Source: Lachnoclostridium sp. An14
Lineage (GTDB): Bacteria > Bacillota > Clostridia > Lachnospirales > Lachnospiraceae
Length of the DNA stretch: 64,000 nt
NCBI RefSeq assembly: GCF_002160755.1
Contig: NZ_NFLE01000003.1
Span: 62,001 to 126,000 of the forward strand
Direction of reading: 5' to 3'
Both the position numbers and the translations under genes were made by a program. The notes under the pieces were generated by a model. That model was not told the DNA's origin. It did no database searches and saw only the letters and a list, made by a program, of their open reading frames with translations. Shown here piece by piece: positions 8,207 to 17,286 of this stretch; the first letter of the stretch is position 1; each line of letters starts with the position of its first letter.

Positions 8207-8938
8207 ATGGAGGAGATGGTAAAAGTTGAGAATCTCTGCAAGAACTTCGGGGATTTCGAGGCGTTAAAAAATATCAACCTGTCGGTGAAAGAGGGCGAGA
8301 AACTGGTGATTATCGGCCCGTCCGGCTCGGGAAAATCCACCCTGATCCGGTGTATCAACTATCTGGAGGAGCCCACCGGCGGACACATCTATATAGCCGG
8401 AAAGGAAGTCACCAGGAAAAACCACCGGGAGATGGCAAAGAACTATTCGGCCATGGTGTTCCAGCAGTTTAACCTGTACCCCCATCTGACGGTGCTGGAA
8501 AATCTGACGCTGGCTCCCATGAAACTCCAGCACGTCTCCAAAAAAGAGGCTACGGAGGAGGCCCTCAAGTGCCTGGAGCGGGTGGGATTGTCCGACAAGG
8601 CAAATGTCTATCCCAACCAGCTCTCCGGCGGCCAGCAGCAGCGTGTGGCCATCGCCAGGGCGCTGTGCACGAAACAGAAACTGATCCTTTTTGACGAGCC
8701 CACATCGGCCCTGGATCCGGAGATGGTCCAGGAGGTTTTAAACGTGATGGTGGAGCTGGCCAAGGAAAATATTACGATGGTCTGTGTCACCCACGAGATG
8801 GGCTTTGCCAGACAGGTGGCGGACCGGGTGATCTTCGTACACCGGGGAGAGATCATCGAGGAGGGGACGCCGGAGCACTTCTTTACCAATCCGGAGCAGG
8901 AGAGGACGAAGGCGTTTTTGAGTAAGATTCTCCATTAA
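8207..8938 (+). CDS. Polar amino-acid ABC transporter, ATP-binding subunit (GlnQ type)
   Basis: A 243-aa cytoplasmic ATPase of the glutamate/glutamine/cystine-type importers. It has Walker [10 protein letters not shown] (about 37-45), Q-loop [12 protein letters not shown], signature [15 protein letters not shown], Walker [15 protein letters not shown] and the H-loop VTHEMGF. The binding lipoprotein and two permeases follow in one operon, giving a complete importer. ATG 8207 has GAGGGAACC upstream; a second ATG at 8216 is too close to GGAGGAG to be preferred. Expression may come from the promoter at 7920 by readthrough of the terminator at 7983-8013. Confidence 0.95.
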   Translation: MEEMVKVENLCKNFGDFEALKNINLSVKEGEKLVIIGPSGSGKSTLIRCINYLEEPTGGHIYIAGKEVTRKNHREMAKNYSAMVFQQFNLYPHLTVLENLTLAPMKLQHVSKKEATEEALKCLERVGLSDKANVYPNQLSGGQQQRVAIARALCTKQKLILFDEPTSALDPEMVQEVLNVMVELAKENITMVCVTHEMGFARQVADRVIFVHRGEIIEEGTPEHFFTNPEQERTKAFLSKILH

Positions 8939-8976
8939 AAATTGGGAATATAGAGAATGGAAAGGAGACAAAGATT

Positions 8977-9801
8977 ATGAAAAATTGGATGAGGATGATG
9001 GCAGCGGGAGTTTTGACGGCGGCGATGGTCATGGGGCTTACGGCCTGCGGCGGAGGCAGCAAGAGCGGCGTGGACGCCATTAAGGACCGCGGCGTGGTAA
9101 AGGTGGGAGTAAAGGCGGATGTGCCGAAGTTCTCCCTGCAGAATACGGCCACCGGTGAGTACGAGGGCTTTGAGGACGATCTGGCTTACGCTTTGGCCGG
9201 AAAGATCCTGGGAATTTCCGCAGATGAGGCCAAGGCTCAGAAGAAGGTGGAGTTCCAGGCGGTAAACGCCAAGACGAGAGGGCCGCTGGTGGAAAACGGC
9301 GAGGTGGATTTTGTAATCGCGACCTTCACCATCACCCCCGAGAGAAAGGAAACCTACAATTTCTCCCCGGCCTACTACACCGACGCGGTAGGACTTCTGG
9401 TAAACAATGATTCCGGAATCGACGACATCGAGGATCTGGATGGAAAGATCATCGGTGTTTCCCAGTCCTCCACCTCCAAGGATGAGTTCTTAAAGTATAA
9501 AGAGGCAAACGGCATCGCTGCGGAGCCCACGTTCCAGGAGTTTGCTACCTATCCGGAGCTGGCCCAGGCCCTGGCAGCCAACCAGATCGACGCCTTCTCC
9601 GTAGACCGCGCCATCCTGGAGGGCTACAAGAACGACACCAACAAGTTCCTGGATGTCCGCTACGGCGAGCAGGAATACGGCGTCTGCTCCAACAAGGAGA
9701 ACACGGAGCTGGCGGAGCTGATCAACACCACCGTTCAGGAGATGTTAGACAACGGCGAGATGGACGCTCTGATGGAGCAGAACGGACTGACGGTCGAATA
9801 A
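8977..9801 (+). CDS. Polar amino-acid ABC transporter, substrate-binding lipoprotein
   Basis: A 274-aa lipoprotein with lipobox LTAC (C24) and a bacterial SBP family 3 fold. It has VGVKADVPKFSL at the first strand, GFEDDLAYALA, FVIATFTITPERKETYNFS (the ligand-contact segment) and the hinge QSSTSKDEF. The pattern ITPERxxxYNFSxPYY is typical of glutamate/aspartate and related binding proteins; the exact ligand is not determinable. It lies between the ATPase gene and the two permease genes. Ribosome binding site AAAGGAG is 9 bases before the ATG. Confidence 0.93.
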   Translation: MKNWMRMMAAGVLTAAMVMGLTACGGGSKSGVDAIKDRGVVKVGVKADVPKFSLQNTATGEYEGFEDDLAYALAGKILGISADEAKAQKKVEFQAVNAKTRGPLVENGEVDFVIATFTITPERKETYNFSPAYYTDAVGLLVNNDSGIDDIEDLDGKIIGVSQSSTSKDEFLKYKEANGIAAEPTFQEFATYPELAQALAANQIDAFSVDRAILEGYKNDTNKFLDVRYGEQEYGVCSNKENTELAELINTTVQEMLDNGEMDALMEQNGLTVE

Positions 9802-9821
9802 GAAAGCTGTGAGGGAAAAAC

Positions 9822-10559
9822 GTGTTTAACGGTTTGATGAAAATAAACAGATGGAATGCGTTGCTTGAGGCAATCCCGGAGTATTATATTCCGGGATTCC
9901 TTATGACGCTGAGGACGGCGGTGTGCGGCCTGCTTTTGGCCCTCCTGCTGGGCCTGATCTTCGGCCTGATGTCAACCTCCAGGGCGAAGATCTTAAAATT
10001 AATATCCAGAGTCTACGTGGAATTCTTCCAGAACACGCCCCTGGCGCTGCAGGTGGTATTCTACTATTCGGGACTTCCCATTTTGCTGGGCGGGACGGGG
10101 ACCCGTATCCCCAAATTCATCCTGGGGCTTATGGGCGTGGGGATCTACCACGGGGCCTACATCGCGGAGGTGATCCGCACCGGCATCGAGGCCATTCCGG
10201 CGGGACAGTCGGAGGCGGCCAAGAGCCAGGGCTTTTCCTACATACAGACCATGCGGTACATCATCATGCCCCAGACCATTAAAATCATCATGCCGCCCCT
10301 GGCCAACCAGGCGTTGAACCTGGTGAAAAACACCTCGGTGCTGGCGATGGTGGCAGGAATGGACCTAATGTATTTTACGGACTCCTTTGGCTCCAATACG
10401 GGATATTTCGCTCAGGCCTACTTCGCGTCGGCGCTGATGTATTTCATCATTTGCTACCCGCTTGCGAGGCTTGCCCGCTATCTGGAAATCCGGGCCCTGC
10501 GTCAGCCGGTGGCCAAGATAGCCATAGATCAGATGATGGAGGATTCAATCAATGTCTAA
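9822..10559 (+). CDS. Polar amino-acid ABC transporter permease 1
   Basis: A 245-aa inner-membrane permease of the HisM/GlnP type. Several membrane spans are clear, starting at TLRTAVCGLLLALLLGLIFG, and the EAA loop is EAIPAGQSEAAKSQGFSYIQ followed by MPQ. It forms a heterodimer with the next gene product. Translation starts at GTG 9822 with GAGGGA upstream. It overlaps the second permease by 8 bp. Confidence 0.93.
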   Translation: MFNGLMKINRWNALLEAIPEYYIPGFLMTLRTAVCGLLLALLLGLIFGLMSTSRAKILKLISRVYVEFFQNTPLALQVVFYYSGLPILLGGTGTRIPKFILGLMGVGIYHGAYIAEVIRTGIEAIPAGQSEAAKSQGFSYIQTMRYIIMPQTIKIIMPPLANQALNLVKNTSVLAMVAGMDLMYFTDSFGSNTGYFAQAYFASALMYFIICYPLARLARYLEIRALRQPVAKIAIDQMMEDSINV

Positions 10560-11259
10560 TTTGTTCAGCCAGATTTTTACGCCGGCCAATTTCTCCTTTA
10601 TGATGAAGGGGCTTGGGATGACGGTGATGATCTCCATAGGCGCTGTATTTTTCAGCACCATCATCGGCAGCGTGCTGGCTCTGATCCGCACCTACGCCAC
10701 CGGGAAATACCGTATTTTCGGGAAACTGATCGCCGCCTACACCGAGTTTTTCCGGTGTACGCCAAACCTTCTCTGGATCCTCTGGATCTACTTCACCATC
10801 AAGGGGAACAAGGTGGCCATCTCCGTGTTTGCCATCACCCTGTTTACATCGGCGGTCATGGCGGAGATTTTCAGGGGCGGTTTAAATTCCATTCCCAAGG
10901 GCCAGTTTGAGGCGGCGGAATCCCAGGGATTTTCCTTTGTACAGACCATTGTGTACATTGTGTGGCCCCAGACCTTTAAAAAGGTCATTCCCGCCCTGCT
11001 TTCCCAGATTATCACGGTGCTCAAGGACACGTCCTTCCTGCGGATGGTGGACATCCCGGAGTTTATGAGAAACAGCTCTGTGGTCATGGGTAGCATTTAC
11101 GACGTGCGGGGAATGATGATCCTGTACGGATTTGAGGCCCTGTGCTATTTTGTCATCTGCTTTACCTTAAGCCTGGTGGTGAGAGGTTATCAGAAACGGC
11201 AAGGGGCGGCGCCCCGCAAGGTGGTGAGAGCCCAGAGCGCAGTGGAGAGCGCGGGATGA
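10552..11259 (+). CDS. Polar amino-acid ABC transporter permease 2
   Basis: A 235-aa permease that completes the importer. It has the same HisM/GlnP topology, and the EAA loop is NSIPKGQFEAAESQGFSFVQ with WPQ. The short basic C-terminus after RGYQKRQG looks cytoplasmic. An intrinsic terminator follows 36 bp after the stop, ending the four-gene operon. Confidence 0.93.
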   Translation: MSNLFSQIFTPANFSFMMKGLGMTVMISIGAVFFSTIIGSVLALIRTYATGKYRIFGKLIAAYTEFFRCTPNLLWILWIYFTIKGNKVAISVFAITLFTSAVMAEIFRGGLNSIPKGQFEAAESQGFSFVQTIVYIVWPQTFKKVIPALLSQIITVLKDTSFLRMVDIPEFMRNSSVVMGSIYDVRGMMILYGFEALCYFVICFTLSLVVRGYQKRQGAAPRKVVRAQSAVESAG

Positions 11260-11294
11260 TGGAGAGAAAGAAAAACAGAATCGGAAAACGAAAA

Positions 11295-11340
11295 AACCGG
11301 GAGTTCCTCGATGTGATGGGACTTCCGGTTCGTTGTTTTT
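11295..11340 (+). terminator. Terminator of the amino-acid importer operon
   Basis: A 10-bp stem (11295-11304 with 11321-11330, one G-T pair) is followed by CGTTGTTTTTATTT. Confidence 0.75.
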
Positions 11341-11400
11341 ATTTAACAGGAAACTAAGTTTCCTGTTAAATAAGAATGCTTTGCAAGGAGGCGCGCTCCT
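11341..11400 (+). repeat. Partial family-2 repeat
   Basis: A perfect 14-bp stem, 11341-11354 with 11358-11371 (loop TAA), has the conserved core GGAAAC/GTTTCC. AAGAATGCTTTGCAAGGAGGCGC follows, as in the complete copies, after which the similarity ends. It separates the importer operon from the convergent DAHP synthase gene. Confidence 0.7.
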
Positions 11401-11409
11401 CAGGCGGGG

Positions 11410-12441
11410 TCAGTCCAGCCCCTCGGCGATGTCGCAGATCAGCCGCTCGGAATCCTCCCAGCCCAGGCAGGGATCGGTGATGGATTTGCCGTAGCAGTGC
11501 TCGGACACCTTCTGGGCGCCGGGCTCGATGTAGCTTTCGATCATTACGCCCTTTACCAGCTCCTTGATCTCGGCGGAGTGACGGCGGCTGTGAAGGACCT
11601 CCTTCACAATGCGGATCTGCTCCTGGTACTGCTTGTTGGAATTGGAGTGATTGGCGTCCACGATGCAGGCGCGGTTCTGCACGTCCCGCTCCTGATACAG
11701 GTTGTAGAGGAGGATTAAGTCCTCGTAGTGGTAGTTGGGAAGGCACTGGCCGTGCTTGCTCACCGCGCCCCGCAGGATGGTGTGGGTCAGGGGGTTGCCG
11801 TGGGTTTTTACCTCCCACTCCCGCATGATGAACTCGTGGCCCGTCTGGGCGGCCACCACAGCGTTTAACATCACGGACAGGTCGCCGCTGGTGGGGTTTT
11901 TCATGCCCACGGGAACGTCACAGCCGCTGCACACCAGGCGGTGCTGCTGGTTTTCCACGGAGCGGGCGCCTACGGCGATGTAGGACATGATGTCGTCTAA
12001 GTAGCTTACGTTCTCCGGGTAGAGCATCTCGTCGGCGGTGGAAAATCCCGTTTCCGCCAGCACCCGCATATGCATATGGCGGATGGCGTGAAGGCCTTCG
12101 GAGACGCTGGGCTGTTTCTCCGGGTCGGGCTGATGGAGCATTCCCTTATAGCCCAGTCCGGTGGTGCGGGGCTTATTGGTATAGACTCTGGGGATTAAGA
12201 GAAGGCGGTCCGCCACCTTCTCCTGAACCTTTGCCAGGCGGGTGGTGTAGTCTAAAACCGCGTCCTCGTTGTCCGCGGAGCAGGGGCCGATGATCACCAG
12301 AAACTTGTCGCTCTCCCCGGTGAAAATCCGGCTGATCTCCTTGTCTTTTTCTGCTTTTATCTCTGCCAGGCGGGCCGGGAGGGGAAACTGCATCTTGATC
12401 TCCGCGGGCGTGGGCAGCTTTTGTATGAATTCAACGCTCAT
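11410..12441 (-). CDS. 3-Deoxy-7-phosphoheptulonate (DAHP) synthase, type I
   Basis: A 343-aa enzyme that condenses phosphoenolpyruvate with erythrose 4-phosphate, the first step of aromatic amino-acid synthesis. Motifs of the AroF/G/H class are clear: IIGPCSADN, PRVYTNKPRTTGLGYKG, GARSVENQQHR, PVGMKNPTSGD, the metal-site segment DANHSNSNK and ESYIEPGAQ near the end. The length is close to the 350 aa of the E. coli enzymes. The start at 12441 follows GGAGGTACC; an in-frame ATG at 12453 overlaps that ribosome binding site. Feedback specificity cannot be read. A 10-bp palindrome TTTCGCGAAA at 12473-12482 lies in the divergent promoter region and might be an operator. Confidence 0.94.
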   Translation of the reverse strand: MSVEFIQKLPTPAEIKMQFPLPARLAEIKAEKDKEISRIFTGESDKFLVIIGPCSADNEDAVLDYTTRLAKVQEKVADRLLLIPRVYTNKPRTTGLGYKGMLHQPDPEKQPSVSEGLHAIRHMHMRVLAETGFSTADEMLYPENVSYLDDIMSYIAVGARSVENQQHRLVCSGCDVPVGMKNPTSGDLSVMLNAVVAAQTGHEFIMREWEVKTHGNPLTHTILRGAVSKHGQCLPNYHYEDLILLYNLYQERDVQNRACIVDANHSNSNKQYQEQIRIVKEVLHSRRHSAEIKELVKGVMIESYIEPGAQKVSEHCYGKSITDPCLGWEDSERLICDIAEGLD

Positions 12442-12499
12442 TGGTACCTCCATTTGCCGGTTTTGGAAATTCTTTCGCGAAAAGTAAGCAATTCGTAAA

Positions 12500-12528
12500 T
12501 TGACCGGCTCTCGTTTGTCCATTATAAT
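12500..12528 (+). promoter_or_regulatory. Sigma-A promoter for the DUF4358-like lipoprotein gene
   Basis: TTGACC (12500-12505), 17-bp spacer, TATAAT (12523-12528). The ATG is 34 bp downstream. Confidence 0.8.
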
Positions 12529-12561
12529 ATAAAAACAGCAAGTGAGCAAGGAGGAAACGTA

Positions 12562-13170
12562 ATGAGAAAATCTGTTTATACAATCTGTGCCGTCAGCGCG
12601 GCGGCGCTTATGCTGAATCTGACAGCCTGCGGAGGCTCCGGACAGAAGGAAATCGCGGCAGGCACCACGGCCGCTGAGGTGACGGAGAGCGCGGCGGAGA
12701 CCACCACGGCCGCGGAGGAAAGCCAGGCGTCCCCCGATCTGACGGAGATTCTGGAGGCGGTTCAGGATGCCTACGGAGAGGATTACCTGCCCAATACAGC
12801 CATTGACGCTACGGTGCTGGAGCAGACCTACGGCATTGACGCCGGGCTTTACGAGGAGTTTGTGGGAGAGATGCCCATGATCAGCACCCATGTGGATACC
12901 TTTCTGGCGGTGCGGGCCAAGGCGGGAGAGGGCGAGACGGTGGAGGAGCTGTTAAACGCCTACCGGGACAGCCAGATCGAAGGAGCCATGCAGTATCCCA
13001 TGAATCTGCCGAAATTTGAGGCGTCCCAGGTGGTGCGCTACGGGGATGACGTGTACTTTGTCATGCTGGGCGCCTACGACGACAGCATCACCGGGGAGGA
13101 GGAGCTTTTGGCCTTCTACCAGACCCAGGTGCAGATCGGCCTGGATATGATCGACAGCTTTTATGAATAG
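12562..13170 (+). CDS. DUF4358-like lipoprotein
   Basis: A 202-aa secreted lipoprotein with lipobox LTAC (C23), a Thr/Ala/Glu-rich linker (about 30-60) and a C-terminal globular domain of about 130 residues. The features AIDATVLEQTYGID, MPMISTHVDTFLAVRAKAG and VVRYGDDVYFVMLG match the Firmicutes family DUF4358 as I remember it; no biochemical function is known to me. It has its own promoter. The next gene, an MBOAT acyltransferase, begins 25 bp later, so the lipoprotein may belong to the same envelope-modification unit. Confidence 0.78.
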   Translation: MRKSVYTICAVSAAALMLNLTACGGSGQKEIAAGTTAAEVTESAAETTTAAEESQASPDLTEILEAVQDAYGEDYLPNTAIDATVLEQTYGIDAGLYEEFVGEMPMISTHVDTFLAVRAKAGEGETVEELLNAYRDSQIEGAMQYPMNLPKFEASQVVRYGDDVYFVMLGAYDDSITGEEELLAFYQTQVQIGLDMIDSFYE

Positions 13171-13195
13171 GAAAGGGAAGGAGTAGGAAACAGAT

Positions 13196-14764
13196 ATGGT
13201 ATTCAGCAGTCTGCTGTTTCTGTTCCGGTTTCTGCCGGCAGTGCTTTTCCTGTACTATGCCGTTCCTGGGAGGTTCCGCAATGGAGTTCTTTTCATTGGG
13301 AGCCTCCTTTTTTATGGCTGGGGAGAGCCGGTGTATATCAGCCTCCTGCTGTTTTCCACCCTGGTGGACTTTATCCACGGGAAATGGATCGGGCGGCTGT
13401 TGGCCCAGGGCAGGCGGGACCGGGCAAAGTGGCTGGTGGCCTCGTCCGCGGCCATCAATCTGGGACTTTTGGGATTTTTTAAATACGCCGGTTTTTTTGC
13501 CGGGGCGGTGAACCGGCTGACGGGGCTGGGAATTCCGGAGCTGTCCGTGGCGCTGCCGGTGGGCATTTCCTTTTACACCTTTCAGACCATGTCCTACACC
13601 ATCGACGTGTACCGGGGGCAGGCGAAAGTGCAGGATGACATTGTGGCCTTCGGGGCTTATGTGTCCATGTTTCCCCAGCTGATCGCCGGGCCCATTGTCC
13701 GCTACAGCACCATCGCGGAGGAGCTAAAGGAACGGCGTGAGAGCCTTTGGGAATTTGAAACGGGAGTGAGGATTTTCCTTGTGGGGCTGGCAAAGAAGGT
13801 GCTTCTGGCAAACCCCATGGGGGAGCTGTGGACGGAGATCCAGGGCGTGCCGGAGGCGGACCGGGCGGTGCTCATGGCCTGGCTGGGGATTTTCGCCTTC
13901 GGGATGCAGATTTATTTTGACTTTTCCGGATATTCAGATATGGCGGTGGGGCTGGGACGGATGTTCGGTTTCCACTTTCCGGAAAATTTCCGCCATCCCT
14001 ACGCCTCCAGGAGCGTGACGGAGTTCTGGCGGCGCTGGCACATTTCCCTGGGAACCTGGTTCCGGGAGTACGTCTACATCCCTCTGGGGGGAAACCGCAG
14101 GGGGAAACGGCGGCAGGCGGTGAATATTATGGCAGTGTGGCTGCTCACCGGGCTGTGGCACGGGGCGGACTGGAATTTTCTGCTCTGGGGCGGGTATTTC
14201 GGCGTTTTGCTGCTGGCGGAAAAGCTGGTGCTTAGCCGGGTGCTAAAAAGGCTGCCGGGGGCGCTGCGGCTGGCTTATACGCTGGCGGCGGTGTTTTTCG
14301 GCTGGGTGCTGTTTGCCCATGAGGATTTGGGAGAGGGGATTTCCTACTTGCGCCAGCTGCTGGGGCTGGGAGGCCTGGCGGCAGTGAACGGGAGGTCGGT
14401 GTATCTGACGGTCACCAGCCTGCCCCTTGGGGCGCTGGCCGTGATCGGGGCGTCTCCGGCGGGGGCGCGGATCGGGGAGAAACTGGGGCTGTTAGAGCGG
14501 CAGCCGGACGGTGACGGCAGTTTCCAGGGAGAGCCTGGCTCGGAGAGGAGCGGAGCGGCCTGCCTCGGCGGTGACGGCGTTTCCCAGGGAGAGCCTGGCC
14601 CGGAGAGGAGCGGAGCAGCCTGCCTCGGCGGTGACGGCAGTTCTCGCCAGACGGGCGGCATCGCGGCGGTGACGCGGCCGGTGTGCTTTGGCGGGCTGTT
14701 TTTGCTCTGCGTGGCCTATCTGGTGAACGCGGGCTATAATCCCTTTTTATATTTTCGGTTTTAA
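13196..14764 (+). CDS. MBOAT family O-acyltransferase (AlgI/DltB-like)
   Basis: A 522-aa multi-spanning membrane protein that moves acyl groups across the membrane to extracellular polysaccharide or other envelope polymers. MBOAT signatures are present: SFYTFQTMSYTIDVYRG, PQLIAGPIVRY, FDFSGYSDMA, RRWHISLGTWFREYVYIPLGGNR with H282, and LTGLWHGADWNFLLWGG with the likely catalytic H322. Residues about 439-482, encoded by a 60-bp tandem repeat, form a Gly/Glu-rich insert that is unlike the rest of the protein and lies between the last membrane segments. The DHHW-motif protein that follows 24 bp later is the usual partner in AlgI/AlgJ-type O-acetylation. Confidence 0.9.
   Translation: MVFSSLLFLFRFLPAVLFLYYAVPGRFRNGVLFIGSLLFYGWGEPVYISLLLFSTLVDFIHGKWIGRLLAQGRRDRAKWLVASSAAINLGLLGFFKYAGFFAGAVNRLTGLGIPELSVALPVGISFYTFQTMSYTIDVYRGQAKVQDDIVAFGAYVSMFPQLIAGPIVRYSTIAEELKERRESLWEFETGVRIFLVGLAKKVLLANPMGELWTEIQGVPEADRAVLMAWLGIFAFGMQIYFDFSGYSDMAVGLGRMFGFHFPENFRHPYASRSVTEFWRRWHISLGTWFREYVYIPLGGNRRGKRRQAVNIMAVWLLTGLWHGADWNFLLWGGYFGVLLLAEKLVLSRVLKRLPGALRLAYTLAAVFFGWVLFAHEDLGEGISYLRQLLGLGGLAAVNGRSVYLTVTSLPLGALAVIGASPAGARIGEKLGLLERQPDGDGSFQGEPGSERSGAACLGGDGVSQGEPGPERSGAACLGGDGSSRQTGGIAAVTRPVCFGGLFLLCVAYLVNAGYNPFLYFRF
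14511..14640 (+). repeat. 60-bp tandem repeat inside the MBOAT gene
   Basis: Two full 60-bp units (14511-14570 and 14571-14630) and the first 10 bases of a third. Each encodes 20 residues and keeps frame (DGxxQGEPGxERSGAACLGG). The units differ at only a few bases, so the duplication looks recent or is being homogenised. Confidence 0.9.
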
Positions 14765-14788
14765 CAGGAAGGAACAAGGAGGCGGAGG

Positions 14789-16003
14789 ATGAAGAACTGG
14801 AAAACCTGTGGGACGGCGGCAGTGTTTTTAGGGCTTTTGGCCCTGGGGACGGGGGCGTCCCTGCTTTGGCCCCAGAGGCGGTTTTCGGAGACGGAAAACC
14901 GGTATCTCACCGGACGGCCGGAGCTTTCCCTGGAGGGAGTGATGGACGGCTCCTATGGGGAAACCTATGAGAAGTATCTGGGAGATCAGTTTCCCCTCCG
15001 GGACGGATTTGTGGGAATCAAGACGGCCGCGGAGCGGTTTCTGGGGCGGCAGGACGTAAACGGTGTTTATTTTGGAAAGGACGGATACCTGATGGAGCGG
15101 TTTGAGCGGGAGGACATAGAGACGGAGCAGCTGGAGGAAAATCTGGACGCTTTAGCCGCTTTTTTGCTGACCGAGGGAGAACGGCTGGGAACGGACCGGG
15201 TAAAAGCCATGCTGGTGCCCTCTGCCGCCTGGGCCATGCCGGAAAAGCTCCCTCTGCTGGCAGCACCCTACGATCAGCAGGAGGTTTTGAGGAAACTTTC
15301 GGCCCGCCTGGGAGGGGCGGAGGTTCTGGTGGACGCGGGGACGGCCCTGCGGGAGAGCGGAAAGGACGGGCTTTACTACCGCACGGACCATCACTGGACC
15401 GTGTCGGGAGCCTACGAGGGCTACCGGGCCTGGGCGGAGGCCATGGGGATTGTGCCCTGGGAACGGTCCGCGTTTTCCGTGGAAACGGTGAGCCGAGACT
15501 TTGTGGGAACGGTTCAGGCGAAGGTGAACTGGAAGACGGAGCCGGACGCCATGGAGCGGTGGACGCCGCGGGACGGGACAGCCTATGAGGTATTTTACGA
15601 CGGGAGTGAGGAGAAGGCAGCGGGCGGTCTGTACACGGAGAGCGCCCTGGAGAGCCGGGACAAATACCGGTTTTATCTGGACGGGAACCATGGGCTGACA
15701 AAGATCCGGACGGTGCGCGGGACAGGAGAAATGGGATCTGATAGCCATTCCAGCCCCGGAGCCGGCGGGCCGCCCCGCCGCCTGTGCATCATCAAGGATT
15801 CCTACGCCAACAGCTTTGCCCCCTTCGCCGCCAACCACTACGAGACCACCTTCCTTTTGGATCTGCGGTATTTCAACGGAAACATTTCTCATTTCCTGGA
15901 GCAGGAGGGGATCACCGACCTGCTGGTGCTGTACCGGATTCCGGGATTCGCGGCGGAGGAAACCCTGTGGAAACTTCCGGTTGCCAAACAGGGCGGTCTG
16001 TGA
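14789..16003 (+). CDS. DHHW-motif protein, AlgJ/AlgX-like
   Basis: A 404-aa protein with an N-terminal membrane anchor (about 8-27) and an SGNH-like extracytoplasmic domain. RFSETENRYLTGRP and the segment YRTDHHWT (D200-H202-W203) are the hallmark of the DHHW family, and IIKDSYANSFAPF near residue 335 supplies the likely serine motif. Proteins of this type act with an MBOAT acyltransferase in O-acetylation of exported polysaccharide; the polymer is unknown here. The region around residue 305-325 (TGEMGSDSHSSPGAGGPPRR) looks like a low-complexity insert. AAGGAGGCGGAGG precedes the ATG. Confidence 0.88.
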   Translation: MKNWKTCGTAAVFLGLLALGTGASLLWPQRRFSETENRYLTGRPELSLEGVMDGSYGETYEKYLGDQFPLRDGFVGIKTAAERFLGRQDVNGVYFGKDGYLMERFEREDIETEQLEENLDALAAFLLTEGERLGTDRVKAMLVPSAAWAMPEKLPLLAAPYDQQEVLRKLSARLGGAEVLVDAGTALRESGKDGLYYRTDHHWTVSGAYEGYRAWAEAMGIVPWERSAFSVETVSRDFVGTVQAKVNWKTEPDAMERWTPRDGTAYEVFYDGSEEKAAGGLYTESALESRDKYRFYLDGNHGLTKIRTVRGTGEMGSDSHSSPGAGGPPRRLCIIKDSYANSFAPFAANHYETTFLLDLRYFNGNISHFLEQEGITDLLVLYRIPGFAAEETLWKLPVAKQGGL

Positions 16004-16047
16004 TAACGTAATATGGACAAAAATCTGGATACAAAAGGGAGAAACGT

Positions 16048-16950
16048 ATGAATCAGGCGGAGCGAATGCGGATCGGGAATCTGATGACCGTCATAGGCGG
16101 AATATGCTGGGGATTTTCCGGGTGCTGCGGACAATATTTATTTCAGCAGAGAGGCGCCACGGCGGAGTGGCTGGTGGCCCTGCGGCTGGTGGGGGCGGGA
16201 GTCCTGCTGATCGCGGCGGGATTTCTCGTAAACGGCAAACGGAATGTGGAGATTTTTAAGAGCGGCCGGGACCTGGTCCATCTGGCGGTGTTCGCCCTGG
16301 CGGGGATCATGATGGCCCAGTACCCCTATTTCGCGGCCATCCAGTATTCCAACGCGGGGACAGCCACGGTGTTGCAGTATATGTTTCCCGTGCTGATTCT
16401 GATTGTGGTGTGCGTTCAGGGACGGCGCCGCCCTTCCGGAGTGGAGATGGCGGCTATCGCCCTGTGCCTTGCGGGAACCTTCATCCTGGGCACCCACGGC
16501 AATTTCCGGGAGCTGACCCTGACGCCGAAGGCCCTCTTTTTCGGCCTTCTGTCCGCCGTGGGAGCGGTGCTCTACAACATGATTCCCGGAACCCTGATGA
16601 AACGGTACGGCGTGTGCCAGGTGCTGGGATTTGGAATGCTGCTGGCGGGGATTGTGATGAGCGCGGCGGTGCGGCCGTGGCAGTATGAGATGGTCTGGGA
16701 CGGAGGCACCATCCTGGCCCTGGGGAGCGTGACCGTCATCGGAACAGCGGTGGCCTTTGGCCTGTATCTGGGCGGTGTGTCCATCATCGGCCCCTTTAAG
16801 GGCAGCCTCTTTGCCAGCATGGAGCCTGTTTCGGCGGTGGTGATCTCCTTTCTGTGGCTGAAAACGGCGTTTACAGGGATGGATGTGCTGGGCTTTGCGC
16901 TTATTCTGGGAACAGTGCTGATGCTGACGGTGTATCAGTCAAAGGCGTGA
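16048..16950 (+). CDS. EamA-type DMT superfamily permease
   Basis: A 300-aa membrane protein with ten predicted spans built from two EamA repeats: the first begins at LMTVIGGICWGFSG and ends near VCVQGRR, the second runs from ALFFGLLSAVGAVLYN to the C-terminus. SNAGTATVLQYMFPVLIL and GPFKGSLFASMEPVSAVVISFLWL are typical. These exporters or importers handle amino acids and small metabolites; no substrate can be assigned. It lies 44 bp after the DHHW gene and may be cotranscribed with it. Confidence 0.88.
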   Translation: MNQAERMRIGNLMTVIGGICWGFSGCCGQYLFQQRGATAEWLVALRLVGAGVLLIAAGFLVNGKRNVEIFKSGRDLVHLAVFALAGIMMAQYPYFAAIQYSNAGTATVLQYMFPVLILIVVCVQGRRRPSGVEMAAIALCLAGTFILGTHGNFRELTLTPKALFFGLLSAVGAVLYNMIPGTLMKRYGVCQVLGFGMLLAGIVMSAAVRPWQYEMVWDGGTILALGSVTVIGTAVAFGLYLGGVSIIGPFKGSLFASMEPVSAVVISFLWLKTAFTGMDVLGFALILGTVLMLTVYQSKA

Positions 16951-16967
16951 CAAGGGGATGGGATGGC

Positions 16968-17010
16968 AAACGGCGGCGGTCCGTTTTCTTTCCCTTTTTC
17001 TTTTTCTTTC
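16968..17010 (+). terminator. Probable terminator after the EamA permease gene
   Basis: AAACGG/CCGTTT (16968-16973 with 16981-16986) is followed by a long T-rich tract. The stem is short, so confidence is moderate. The remainder of the 16951-17187 gap shows no gene. Confidence 0.45.
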
Positions 17011-17169
17011 GTGAGGGCGGTTCCGCTTTTCAGAGCCATTTACACAGTTCTTTCTTCATACTGAAACCTTCCGCGGGCCGTAAGGCTCAGCCGGGAAAGT
17101 GAGATTTCTAAAAATTCAGCTAATAATTATCCATTTTTTTGAATTTAGTACATTAAAAAATGCTGTTTT

Positions 17170-17187
17170 CGTGCTATACTGAAAGGG
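17170..17187 (+). promoter_or_regulatory. Extended -10 promoter upstream of the hybrid kinase
   Basis: TGCTATACT gives an extended -10 (TATACT 17175-17180) without a good -35. Transcription would start close to the ATG at 17188. Confidence 0.4.
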
Positions 17188-17286
17188 ATGACAGATGAAT
17201 TTGAAACAGAACAGACCACGTCGGATGGCATGGATGGGGAACGTCCATGGGAGAAATGGACAGACAGTGAAGATAAAAGCCAATGA
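17188..17286 (+). CDS. Small acidic ORF coupled to the hybrid kinase (32 aa, tentative)
   Basis: A 32-codon open frame starts [11 protein letters not shown] and is hydrophilic and acidic. Its ATG lies at or within a few bases of the predicted transcription start, so translation would be nearly leaderless. Its stop overlaps an in-frame ATG of the kinase (17283) as ATGA. I know no homologue. It could be a coupling ORF or chance. Confidence 0.25.
   Translation: MTDEFETEQTTSDGMDGERPWEKWTDSEDKSQ

Noticed and set aside
15018-15892. Minus-strand open frames opposite the DHHW gene.
   Set aside because: Composition is Pro/Arg-rich as expected for antisense of GC-rich coding DNA; the plus-strand gene has clear motifs.
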